Shown here: piece after piece, positions 1-6,029 of the stretch
Layout: each line of letters opens with the position of its first letter
How positions within the stretch are numbered: position 1 is the stretch's first letter
Source: Oscillospiraceae bacterium
GTDB taxonomy: Bacteria > Bacillota_A > Clostridia > Saccharofermentanales > Saccharofermentanaceae
DNA: 7,995 bases
NCBI GenBank assembly: GCA_902791885.1
Contig: CADAXO010000077.1
Location: forward strand, 1 to 7,995
Direction: 5' to 3'
Position numbers and translations under genes: made by a program
The notes under the pieces: model-generated
Told to the model about the DNA's origin: nothing
The model's input: the letters and a program-made list of their open reading frames with translations, nothing else
Database searches by the model: none

Positions 1-506
1 GCGACTCTGTTGCCCCTTGCATCGATAGGTTCCATGGGGATGCCCGCATCTGTCAAAGGATAGAGTGTATCGTCTCTGTAAAGGAATGCGAGACCTGTGC
101 CGATAGTAACGGCGAAGGCCTCTGAATCTCTGATTATGATTCCTGAGAAGTAAGGTGTTCTGTCATCAGCCTCATTGATCCTGGACTTACCGGTTACATC
201 AACAGCAGTGGTCAGGAAGCCTTCGATCATCTCATCGATCTCTTTGTGACCGAACTTAACCTCATTGCAAGTTCCTCTAAGCTCCGGCTCGTAAGGCGGC
301 ATCATACCGGGTTCATAGTTGGAAAGCTTGGGGTGTGCAAATACGGAAAGGAAATAACCTCTCTCGTTCTTCTCTATTGTTATATCAGCCTGACGTGCCT
401 CTCTTTTACCGAAAAGTCTTCCGTCAAGGTAAAAAGCATCAGTTAAAGTCTTGGAAGGAAAATATCTGGCTGTAAGAGTACTTGCCAGATTCGTTAATAC
501 CGCCAT
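1..506 (-). CDS. Partial protein, possibly a divergent PP2C-like phosphatase domain
   Basis: The first 168 codons of a gene that continues past the left edge. The ATG at 506-504 is preceded by GGAGGT (517-512) at a 5-base spacing, so the start is secure. There is no signal peptide or membrane segment in the visible part. Residues about 119-153 (YFSGIIIRDSEAFAV, then TIGTGLAFLYRDDTLYPLTDAG) have the alternating strand pattern of the PP2C segment that normally reads 'anvGDSRaYlyrdgklyqLT'. Here the GDS is replaced by GTG (136-138). Residues about 50-59 (GYFLSVFAHP) lie where PP2C has its metal-binding 'VaDGmGG' strand, but the DG is absent. If the assignment is right, this is a degenerate or non-catalytic PP2C-like domain; otherwise it is an unrecognised cytoplasmic protein. 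It has its own promoter and is separated from the upstream DUF885 gene by a terminator. The reading frame is certain; the family is a weak inference. Confidence 0.6.
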   Translation of the reverse strand, partial: MAVLTNLASTLTARYFPSKTLTDAFYLDGRLFGKREARQADITIEKNERGYFLSVFAHPKLSNYEPGMMPPYEPELRGTCNEVKFGHKEIDEMIEGFLTTAVDVTGKSRINEADDRTPYFSGIIIRDSEAFAVTIGTGLAFLYRDDTLYPLTDAGIPMEPIDARGNRV

Positions 507-535
507 GTGTTACCTCCGAATAATATTACAGACTA

Positions 536-562
536 ATTATAACATAATGTTCTTTTTGACAA
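536..562 (-). promoter_or_regulatory. Sigma-A-type promoter with extended -10
   Basis: Read on the minus strand: -35 TTGTCA (562-557), a 15-base spacer, and a perfect -10 TATAAT (541-536). The bases just before the -10 are TGT (544-542), giving the extended -10 motif TGnTATAAT, which can compensate for the short spacer. The expected start of transcription near 529 leaves a leader of about 23 bases that contains the GGAGGT ribosome binding site. It serves the partial gene at 1-506. Confidence 0.65.
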
Positions 563-594
563 ATGTTTTTTATCTTATTTTTAAATCCATGATA

Positions 595-627
595 AAACGC
601 CGTCCGGAGCTTATCCTGACGGCGTTT
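595..627 (-). terminator. Rho-independent terminator after the DUF885 gene
   Basis: A perfect 10-bp stem, AAACGCCGTC (595-604) against GACGGCGTTT (618-627). It extends inwards after one mismatch by three more pairs (606-608 with 614-616) around a GCTTA loop. On the minus strand the stem ends in TTTTATC, giving the U-run. It begins about 10 bases beyond the TGA stop of the DUF885 gene. On the plus strand the tail is only TTTATT and no plus-strand gene lies upstream, so it acts mainly on minus-strand transcripts. It closes the ANL-like/DUF885 operon. Confidence 0.85.
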
Positions 628-637
628 ATTAATCTTA

Positions 638-2803
638 TCAGTGGCCGAAGAGACTGCCGCTTGAGGTCGTCTCTGAAGGTTCCGTCTCATCCGGCTCATC
701 GTCTCCGTCACCGGAACCCGAGTGATGATCAACCGGCAAAGCCGAACCGCCTCCGAACGGATTGCCTGAATATGGATCACCCCAGGAAGATACGGGGAAT
801 ACGGGGTCTCCGGCTGCGAGGAACTCTCTTGCGAACTCTAAGATCTGCTCGAACGTTCCCGTACCTGCGTTAAGGTATGCCGTGTGTATCTCAAGATCGC
901 TCGCGTCGGGGAATTCGTTATGAAGCTGCTGCATTACCATACCGGTGTTGATGAAGCCGATGCCGTACTTAACGCCGTAACCCGGGTCAGACAGAAGGAG
1001 TGTGTAAGCGTCCTGAATGTCCGAAGCTCTTACGACCGAACCTACCAGACTTCCGTACCAGTTGGCGCAGTCCTGAGCGGTCCAGCCCTCGTAATTGACG
1101 CCGATGTCGAATCTTGCATAGAGAATGCAGTTAAGCTGGTCCTCTATCCTTACGATCGAACTTGCCGCAGAAGTGCTGAAGTACTTGAAGCTGTAAACCT
1201 CGGTATATGAAGCCCAGCCTTCCGAATAGCCGATGGAATTCATAAGATACATATAAGGGTGGTTGGTGATTCCTCTGTGATATACGGACTCATACATGTG
1301 TCCCGGGTAACCCTCATGAGCACATATGATACCGAACTTATCTCCGATCGAAGCCTCGTTTGTGATGACGATGTTGGAATCGAATCTGTCGAGGTGGTAG
1401 CCAAGGAATGCCGCAGGTGAGAAGCTGTCTTGGAAGACCTCGGGAACGGTCATGAATCTGTACTGGTGATCCGGGACCGGAGGGAAATCAGCCTGAACTT
1501 CCTCATAAAGGAATTCGAGGTTATCAGCCGCATCACCTTCAGAGTAGTTGTGGTTCATATATTCATCGATCCAGTCGGAACTGCCGGAAGCCGCGACACT
1601 GTACATCTGATCCATCAGAGAATCCGTGTAAGCTTCAAGCTGCTCGAGAGACTCGTCGATAGTTCTTCCGGAGTTAGTCTGTGTGGCGAAGATATATGCA
1701 TAGTAAGCGTCACCGCCGGGGTAAGAAGCGACTCCGACATCGGAAGCTCCGCACTTTAAAGCTCTCATGCGGTCGGCGCACTCCTGGAACTCGGGGAATA
1801 CGATCGTGTGCATTACTTCATCGTGCTCTTCGATCAAAGCATCCCTCTCGGCATTAGAAAGACCCGGGATGTGGTTAAGTCTTTCTCTGAAAGATTCATA
1901 GAGGAAGCAGTCTTCAGACTGTGCAACGAGATTATCGAAGCTCTCGGCAACTTCCTCATATACATCATCGGAATTGATGAATCCGTAATCGGCTCTTCTT
2001 TCCTCGAATGCGCAGAGAGCATCGTAGAATCTGTCGATATCCCTCAATACGAGGATGTAATTCTCGGCATCTTCGACGGTCTCGAAGTCGAGAACATCAA
2101 GAATGAACAGAACCTCGGACTGAGGTCCCGTAAGAGGCTTTAAGACGCTCTCGTAATAATCGAAAGCCGTGTACTGCAAAGCATAGGCCTCAAGCTCCAT
2201 ATCGTAAAGAAGCTTGTCGTAGAAGATCTTGTCATCCATGCTAAGGCTGTCGCGGTCGATGGAATAAAGATCGTCCAAGATCTCCATGATCTCTTCGATA
2301 TCCTCATAATGATCTTCATCAACATCGCCCCAGCCGATATTGTCCTGATCGAATGAGACTCCGATTACACTCGGATCGTCAAAATAGATGCTCGTATAGA
2401 CATAGGTAGTTCTGAACATATCGGACAGAAGCTCATACTCGATATCGTTCAGGATCTCTACAGCTTCTTCCCCGCTTACCGTTCCGTTAGGATGCGCAGG
2501 ATGGATCTCTTCATAGGTCGCTACATGATCGGGATATGTAAGATCCGCAAGCTCGCCGCTCGAAGGCGCTGTAGTCTCCGTGGGCTCGGTTACCGTGAAA
2601 GACTCGGAAGTCCCGGGCTCGGTCTCTTCTGTCTCTTCCGTCTCATCTGTGTCGTCATCATCGTCGCGGTCGCGTCTTCTCTCGTGACGGCTGTCGCTGC
2701 TTCCCAAGTCAAAGAACTCTTCGATATTGGAACATCCCGCGATACTAAATGTCATCGAGAGAGTCAAAATCACTGCCAGAACTCTGGTAAGTTTTTTGCT
2801 CAT
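638..2803 (-). CDS. DUF885 zinc-metallopeptidase-like lipoprotein
   Basis: 721 aa. Residues 1-24 are a lipoprotein signal peptide: basic MSKK, a hydrophobic core, and the lipobox IAGC with C24 as the lipidated cysteine, so the mature protein should sit on the outer face of the membrane. Residues about 36-83 form a charged linker (Arg/Asp-rich, then Glu/Thr repeats such as EETEETEETEP). The body, about 90-670, matches the DUF885 family (Pfam PF05960). It carries the family's zinc-binding-like HEGYPGH at 496-502 and, 26 residues later, EGWASYTE (528-535), which could supply the third metal-binding glutamate. A C-terminal tail of about 35 residues is again Gly/Ser then Asp/Glu/Thr-rich. DUF885 proteins resemble gluzincin peptidases; the substrate here is unknown. 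The ATG is chosen because it gives a complete signal peptide behind a strong AAGGAGG. It overlaps the upstream ANL-like gene by 59 bases and is probably co-transcribed with it. Family assignment is firm; peptidase activity is inferred. Confidence 0.93.
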   Translation of the reverse strand: MSKKLTRVLAVILTLSMTFSIAGCSNIEEFFDLGSSDSRHERRRDRDDDDDTDETEETEETEPGTSESFTVTEPTETTAPSSGELADLTYPDHVATYEEIHPAHPNGTVSGEEAVEILNDIEYELLSDMFRTTYVYTSIYFDDPSVIGVSFDQDNIGWGDVDEDHYEDIEEIMEILDDLYSIDRDSLSMDDKIFYDKLLYDMELEAYALQYTAFDYYESVLKPLTGPQSEVLFILDVLDFETVEDAENYILVLRDIDRFYDALCAFEERRADYGFINSDDVYEEVAESFDNLVAQSEDCFLYESFRERLNHIPGLSNAERDALIEEHDEVMHTIVFPEFQECADRMRALKCGASDVGVASYPGGDAYYAYIFATQTNSGRTIDESLEQLEAYTDSLMDQMYSVAASGSSDWIDEYMNHNYSEGDAADNLEFLYEEVQADFPPVPDHQYRFMTVPEVFQDSFSPAAFLGYHLDRFDSNIVITNEASIGDKFGIICAHEGYPGHMYESVYHRGITNHPYMYLMNSIGYSEGWASYTEVYSFKYFSTSAASSIVRIEDQLNCILYARFDIGVNYEGWTAQDCANWYGSLVGSVVRASDIQDAYTLLLSDPGYGVKYGIGFINTGMVMQQLHNEFPDASDLEIHTAYLNAGTGTFEQILEFAREFLAAGDPVFPVSSWGDPYSGNPFGGGSALPVDHHSGSGDGDDEPDETEPSETTSSGSLFGH

Positions 2804-4514
2804 TTTCTTCCTCCTTAAACATGTTGGAAATTGCCTCGTAATCTACCCTTCCATATTTTTCCGTCGGCAGATATGCCATAAATTCATACTCGTCCGGACG
2901 CATCGGCTCCGGCATCTCCATATCGCACATGGACTCGATCGAATCCTTGAGCTCGTTAAGTCTGTCGTTATTAAACATGATATCGGGGTCGGGCTTTACC
3001 GCGACCTTGATGATCAGCTCGCCGTCCCTTTCGAGAGGTACGGCACAGCAGTCGTCTACGCCGAGCACGGACCTGATCTCGTCCTCGATAAACTGCGGGT
3101 ACACATGCATTCCGCCCCTGTCGAAAAGCCTTCTTCTCGTTCCCGCGAAGTAGAAGACTCCCTCCTCGTCTTCGCTGCCGAGGTCACCCGAGACGATCCA
3201 TATGCTTCCGTCGTTAAGCTTACGCATAACCGTGTTGGTGTCGTCGACCGAGTCGACGTAACCCGCCATATGACCGGGCGTGTTGATGGCGATAACACCC
3301 GCGGTGCCGTTCATCTCCTCGCCGTTTGTCTCGGGGTTTATGATCTTCACTCTGATGCCCGGAAGCGGGATGCCGAGCGTGAAAGGTCTCTGCTCCTCTT
3401 CAGGGAGGAACATGCAGACCGATGCTGTCTCGGTGATGCCGTAGAGTCTTAAGATCTTCGGGCTTAAGTTTTTCTTTTCGAAGAAGTCACGTATTCTGTG
3501 GTACTCGGAACCCGACATCATGTTGCCGCAGGAGAAGATAGCCTTGATGCTGCTCATGGCCTTTGTGCTGATCCTTCTGCTGTCGATAAGGGAGGAGATC
3601 ATCTGCGGGTAACCGATGATGACGTCCGGTCTGTAGTTGTTGATGTCGCGGCCTGAGAACTCCAGGTCCTTCTGCGTATTGATAAGGTACGTGTTGCCAG
3701 AAAGAAGCGTCGTATTCATGGCAAAACACATACCGAAAGAGAAGTCGAGTCTTATAAAGGAGAACACACGGCAGGGGTCTTTGCCGAGAAGGCATGAGCA
3801 AAGCTTTGCCTCCGAGATCAAAGAGCGCGAGCTGTGCTTTACGATGTTGACCGAACCTGCAGCAACGCCGCTCATGAAGTACACTGCAGTGTCGTCGGCA
3901 CTTAAAGGCCTGTCGATCTCGGGAAGGTCTCCCTGCCAAAGATCCGTCCAGAACACTACCTCGGGTCCTCCCGGAACGTTGTCCTTCTCGGGGTCGTAAT
4001 ATTCATTTTTCTTGAGGTCCCAGATGTTTGGATTAAGAACGTCAGTTGAAGTCGAGTAGTCGCTGCTTCTTGCGAGGATGATCTGCTTTATCGGCGTATG
4101 CATGAAAAGATGCTTGTACTTGTTGAAGATGTCTACCGAGAAGATCATGTGCGAAGCTTTAAGCGTCATGCCGAGCTTGCCGAAGACCTCGGGCCTTGCA
4201 TTACGCATAACGAAAATGCTCGCTGCGCCGAGCTTGTTAAGAGCATAGAACGCGATTATCTGATGAGGCATTCTTCTGCAGGAGATCATGACGTTGCTTC
4301 CCTGCTCCACGCCCTGTAAAGAGAGAATCGAAGCATACCTGTCGATGAGCTCCAGAAGCTCTTTGTAGGTGAACTTTCTTTTTCCGTATTCTACGGCGAT
4401 CCTTCCGGGGTACTTTAATGCTGTATCTCTTAAGGCTTCGTATACCGACTTGCCCTCGTCTAAGTCAGGGGTGTAGGTGTAATCTCCGTAATATCTGCTC
4501 CACTTAGTTTCCAA
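2745..4514 (-). CDS. Degenerate AMP-dependent synthetase/ligase (ANL superfamily)
   Basis: 589 aa, cytoplasmic, the full length of an acyl-CoA synthetase or adenylation enzyme. The N-terminal lobe begins in the usual way (YEALRDTALKYPGRIAVEYG, then TYKELLELIDRYA). Core motif A5 is intact (YGITET, 358-363), as is A7 (SGDLG, 442-446). Three catalytic motifs are not. The A3 phosphate loop, usually SGTTGxPKG, reads SGVAAGSVN (215-223) and lacks the threonines and lysine. The A8 arginine in 'GRxxxxI' is threonine (GTRRRLF, 458-464). The A10 lysine in 'lPxTxxGKvD' is arginine (LPTEKYGRVD, 549-558). Either it adenylates an acid in an unusual way or it is a non-catalytic homologue. The start is TTG, the only usable start after an upstream in-frame TAA; the first internal ATG (codon 76) would remove family sequence. 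The last ~20 residues are read through the start region of the DUF885 gene. The superfamily is certain; the substrate is unknown. Confidence 0.9.
   Translation of the reverse strand: METKWSRYYGDYTYTPDLDEGKSVYEALRDTALKYPGRIAVEYGKRKFTYKELLELIDRYASILSLQGVEQGSNVMISCRRMPHQIIAFYALNKLGAASIFVMRNARPEVFGKLGMTLKASHMIFSVDIFNKYKHLFMHTPIKQIILARSSDYSTSTDVLNPNIWDLKKNEYYDPEKDNVPGGPEVVFWTDLWQGDLPEIDRPLSADDTAVYFMSGVAAGSVNIVKHSSRSLISEAKLCSCLLGKDPCRVFSFIRLDFSFGMCFAMNTTLLSGNTYLINTQKDLEFSGRDINNYRPDVIIGYPQMISSLIDSRRISTKAMSSIKAIFSCGNMMSGSEYHRIRDFFEKKNLSPKILRLYGITETASVCMFLPEEEQRPFTLGIPLPGIRVKIINPETNGEEMNGTAGVIAINTPGHMAGYVDSVDDTNTVMRKLNDGSIWIVSGDLGSEDEEGVFYFAGTRRRLFDRGGMHVYPQFIEDEIRSVLGVDDCCAVPLERDGELIIKVAVKPDPDIMFNNDRLNELKDSIESMCDMEMPEPMRPDEYEFMAYLPTEKYGRVDYEAISNMFKEEENEQKTYQSSGSDFDSLDDI
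2810..2816 (-). promoter_or_regulatory. Ribosome binding site of the DUF885 gene, inside the ANL-like gene
   Basis: AAGGAGG on the minus strand, six bases before the ATG at 2803. It lies within the coding sequence of the ANL-like gene (around codons 567-569). Ribosomes finishing that gene therefore pass over this site and terminate 59 bases beyond the new start, an arrangement that suggests translational coupling. Confidence 0.8.
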
Positions 4515-4524
4515 CTGTCGTACG

Positions 4525-4530
4525 TCCTTT
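4525..4530 (-). promoter_or_regulatory. Ribosome binding site supporting a TTG start
   Basis: AAAGGA on the minus strand, ten bases before the TTG at 4514-4512. The spacing is slightly long and the start codon is weak, so translation initiation of the ANL-like gene may be inefficient. No ATG or GTG lies in frame between the upstream TAA and this TTG. Confidence 0.5.
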
Positions 4531-4534
4531 ATTT

Positions 4535-4548
4535 AAGCGTAATCGCTT
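4535..4548. repeat. Short perfect inverted repeat just downstream of the minus-strand promoter
   Basis: AAGCG-TAAT-CGCTT: perfect 5-bp arms around four bases. It covers the expected transcription start (about 4545) of the ANL-like operon, so it could be an operator half-site pair or a hairpin at the 5' end of the mRNA. It is short enough to arise by chance. Confidence 0.35.
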
Positions 4549-4551
4549 GTA

Positions 4552-4580
4552 ATTATACAGCATCCTCCGAAGATTGACAT
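4552..4580 (-). promoter_or_regulatory. Promoter of the ANL-like/DUF885 operon
   Basis: On the minus strand: -35 ATGTCA (4580-4575, four of six consensus bases), a 17-base spacer, and a perfect -10 TATAAT (4557-4552). Transcription would start near 4545, leaving a leader of about 30 bases before the TTG start. The -35 box shares bases 4575-4579 with the -35 box of the plus-strand dapL promoter. Confidence 0.6.
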
Positions 4581-4602
4581 TCTTTTAATAAGATGGTAGA
4601 TT
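4574..4602 (+). promoter_or_regulatory. Promoter of dapL
   Basis: A perfect -35 TTGACA (4574-4579), a 17-base spacer, and -10 TAGATT (4597-4602, four of six consensus bases). The expected transcription start is near 4609, giving a leader of about 89 bases before the dapL ATG. It diverges from, and overlaps, the ANL-like operon promoter. Confidence 0.55.
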
Positions 4603-4614
4603 TTTGTCTTGAAC

Positions 4615-4675
4615 AACGGCGTTCATCTAATGGCTTGCTTCCGTTAAGGAAGAACCATGGGTGGACGCGTTTTTT
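4615..4675 (+). promoter_or_regulatory. Structured dapL leader, possible attenuator
   Basis: The predicted leader can fold almost completely. An outer stem pairs AACG-CGT (4615-4618 and 4620-4622, with G4619 bulged) with ACGCGTT (4665-4671). Inside it an 11-bp hairpin pairs ATGG, TT and CTTCC (4630-4642, with C4634 and G4637 bulged) with GGAAG, AA and CCAT (4648-4658) around GTTAA. A run of six T (4670-4675) directly follows, as in an intrinsic terminator. The T-run ends 22 bases before the dapL start. The leader also holds a small ORF at 4657-4680 (ATG-GGT-GGA-CGC-GTT-TTT-TGT-TAG) behind AAGGA. It is far too short for a lysine riboswitch or a full T-box. Pairing was done by eye. Confidence 0.4.
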
Positions 4676-4697
4676 GTTAGAAGGGCGGTATGATTCT

Positions 4698-5888
4698 ATG
4701 AACATCAAAACTAACGGCAACTTCGCCGACATTAAGGAAACTTATCTTTTCTCCGAGATAGGCTCAAGGGTAAGAACTTATGAGGCCAATAACCCCGGCA
4801 AGAAGATAATCCGCATGGGCATCGGCGATGTTACGCGTCCACTGCCTGCCGTCGTAGTAGAAGCGATGGTCAAGGCATGCGAAGAGATGGGCGTCGAAGA
4901 GACCTTCAGAGGATACCCGCCCGAGTACGGCTACGACTTCATTAAGGACGCTGTCTCCGGTCACTATTCTAAGTTGGGTGTCAGCATCGATCCCGCTTCT
5001 GTCTTCATCTCCGACGGCGCCAAGAGCGACCTCGGCAACATCGTCGACATCTTAGGAAAGAACAAGGTCATCATACCCGACCCCGTCTATCCTGTTTATG
5101 TAGATTCCAACATCATGAACGGCAACAGCATAAGCTACATCAACGGCACCAAGGAGAACGGCTTCCTGCCCTCCCCTTCGGATATCTCCGGCGATGCTTC
5201 CGCTGCTGTTATCTACCTTTGCTCACCCAACAACCCCACGGGCGCTGTCTACAACAAAGAGCAGCTTTCAGCCTGGGTTGATTATGCGAAAGAAACCGGA
5301 AGCCTCATCATCTACGATTCGGCTTACGAAGCATTTATAAGCGAAGACAATATCCCCCACACGATCTACGAGATCGACGGCGCATCCGAGTGCGCGATAG
5401 AGATCTGCTCTTTCTCTAAGGTGGCAGGCTTCACAGGCGTAAGATGCGGATGGACAGTTATCCCTTCAACGGTTACTTCCGGGGAGACGAGTCTCGCGGC
5501 ACTTTGGAAGAGACGTCAGGCGACCAAGTTCAACGGCGTTTCCTACCCTGTGCAGAGAGCCGCCGAAGCAGCGCTTTCAGACGAGGGCGTCAAGGCATGT
5601 CAGCAGAACATCGCTTACTATAAAGAGAACGCCAAGCTCATAACAGATCTTCTCGACGAGAAGGGCATCTTCTACACAGGCGGCAGCAACTCGCCTTATG
5701 TGTGGCTCGAGTGCCCCGAGGGCTGCGGTTCATGGGAATTTTTCGACAGGCTTCTTAATGAAGTGCAGGTCGTAGGCACCCCGGGAGAAGGCTTCGGCAA
5801 GGGCGGCGACAGATACTTCCGCCTCACGGCATTCGGCTCCAGAGAGAACACCCTCGAGGCCGTCGAGCGCTTAAGGGGACTGCTGTAA
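4698..5888 (+). CDS. dapL: LL-diaminopimelate aminotransferase
   Basis: 396 aa, a cytoplasmic PLP-dependent fold-type I aminotransferase. It converts tetrahydrodipicolinate plus glutamate directly to LL-2,6-diaminopimelate and 2-oxoglutarate, bypassing the acylated intermediates of the DapD/C/E route to lysine and meso-DAP. Visible signatures are IRMGIGDVTRPLP (38-50), the DapL-type RGYPPEYGYDF (71-81), SDGAKSDLGNI (105-115), SPNNPTG (176-182), YDSAYEAF (206-213) with D207 for the PLP ring nitrogen and Y210, SFSKVAGFTG (238-247) with Schiff-base K241, and RYFRLTAFG (372-380) with R375 for substrate carboxylate. Length matches the family (about 400). The frame is open back to 4593, but the family begins near 'NGNFADIKETYLFSEI', so ATG 4698 is preferred; GGCGG at 4684-4688 gives a weak ribosome binding site. 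Transcribed from its own structured-leader promoter. Confidence 0.95.
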   Translation: MNIKTNGNFADIKETYLFSEIGSRVRTYEANNPGKKIIRMGIGDVTRPLPAVVVEAMVKACEEMGVEETFRGYPPEYGYDFIKDAVSGHYSKLGVSIDPASVFISDGAKSDLGNIVDILGKNKVIIPDPVYPVYVDSNIMNGNSISYINGTKENGFLPSPSDISGDASAAVIYLCSPNNPTGAVYNKEQLSAWVDYAKETGSLIIYDSAYEAFISEDNIPHTIYEIDGASECAIEICSFSKVAGFTGVRCGWTVIPSTVTSGETSLAALWKRRQATKFNGVSYPVQRAAEAALSDEGVKACQQNIAYYKENAKLITDLLDEKGIFYTGGSNSPYVWLECPEGCGSWEFFDRLLNEVQVVGTPGEGFGKGGDRYFRLTAFGSRENTLEAVERLRGLL

Positions 5889-6014
5889 GAGCGTCTGCCT
5901 GCAGTTTTTACGGGGACCTTGCAGCAGGCGGGAAAAGCACGGCGATCGCGCCTCACACATCGAAAATTCTCATGCTTAAGTGACATTAATCGGTCAGAAC
6001 ATTTTCCGCGGCCG
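5889..6014 (+). other. dapL-radA gap with an imperfect hairpin and no clear terminator
   Basis: A hairpin can form with GCCTGC (5897-5902) against GCAGGC (5924-5929), or alternatively CTGCA (5899-5903) against TGCAG (5920-5924). Neither is followed by a T-run (the bases after are GGGAAAAGC), so it is not a convincing intrinsic terminator on the plus strand. Some read-through from dapL into radA is possible. I see no small gene here. Confidence 0.4.
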
Positions 6015-6023
6015 TGTTATACT
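6015..6023 (+). promoter_or_regulatory. Extended -10 promoter directly abutting the radA start codon
   Basis: TGTTATACT: an extended -10 (TGn, 6015-6017) with -10 TATACT (6018-6023, five of six consensus bases). No good -35 is present at 16-18 bases upstream (CAGAAC at 5995-6000 is poor), which fits an extended -10 promoter. Only six bases separate the -10 from the radA ATG at 6030, so transcription would begin at or next to the A of the start codon. Confidence 0.5.
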
Positions 6024-6029
6024 TTCCAT

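Noticed and set aside
451..873. A 140-codon plus-strand open frame crossing the promoter and terminator
   Set aside because: It runs antisense through a promoter, a terminator and the DUF885 C-terminus and has no family features.
2727..3452. A 241-codon plus-strand open frame opposite the ANL-like and DUF885 genes
   Set aside because: It lies wholly antisense to a well-supported gene, has no recognisable domain and no good ribosome binding site; it is a compositional shadow.
3487..3939. A 150-codon minus-strand open frame inside the ANL-like gene
   Set aside because: It is in another frame of a conserved coding region; its Gln/Arg/His-rich translation looks like a frame shadow.
4640..4680. 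T-box riboswitch suggested by GGGTGGACGCG before a T-run
   Set aside because: The core is two bases short of the usual GGGTGGnACCGCG and only about 50 bases of transcript precede it, too few for a specifier stem.
4593..4697. A 35-residue N-terminal extension of DapL from the ATG at 4593
   Set aside because: The extension overlaps the predicted promoter -10, lacks a ribosome binding site and has no counterpart in DapL; ATG 4698 matches the family start.
5897..5929. Intrinsic terminator after dapL
   Set aside because: A hairpin exists but has no T-run after it and has two competing pairings; listed only as an imperfect hairpin.
5942..5949. GCGATCGC palindrome between dapL and radA, repeated at 6723-6730
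   Set aside because: Only two copies, one within radA coding sequence; no sign of a repeat family or binding array.
5919..6029. A 37-residue N-terminal extension of RadA from a TTG at 5919
   Set aside because: RadA proteins begin a few residues before the zinc finger, as from ATG 6030; the extension is Arg-rich noise across a hairpin and promoter.
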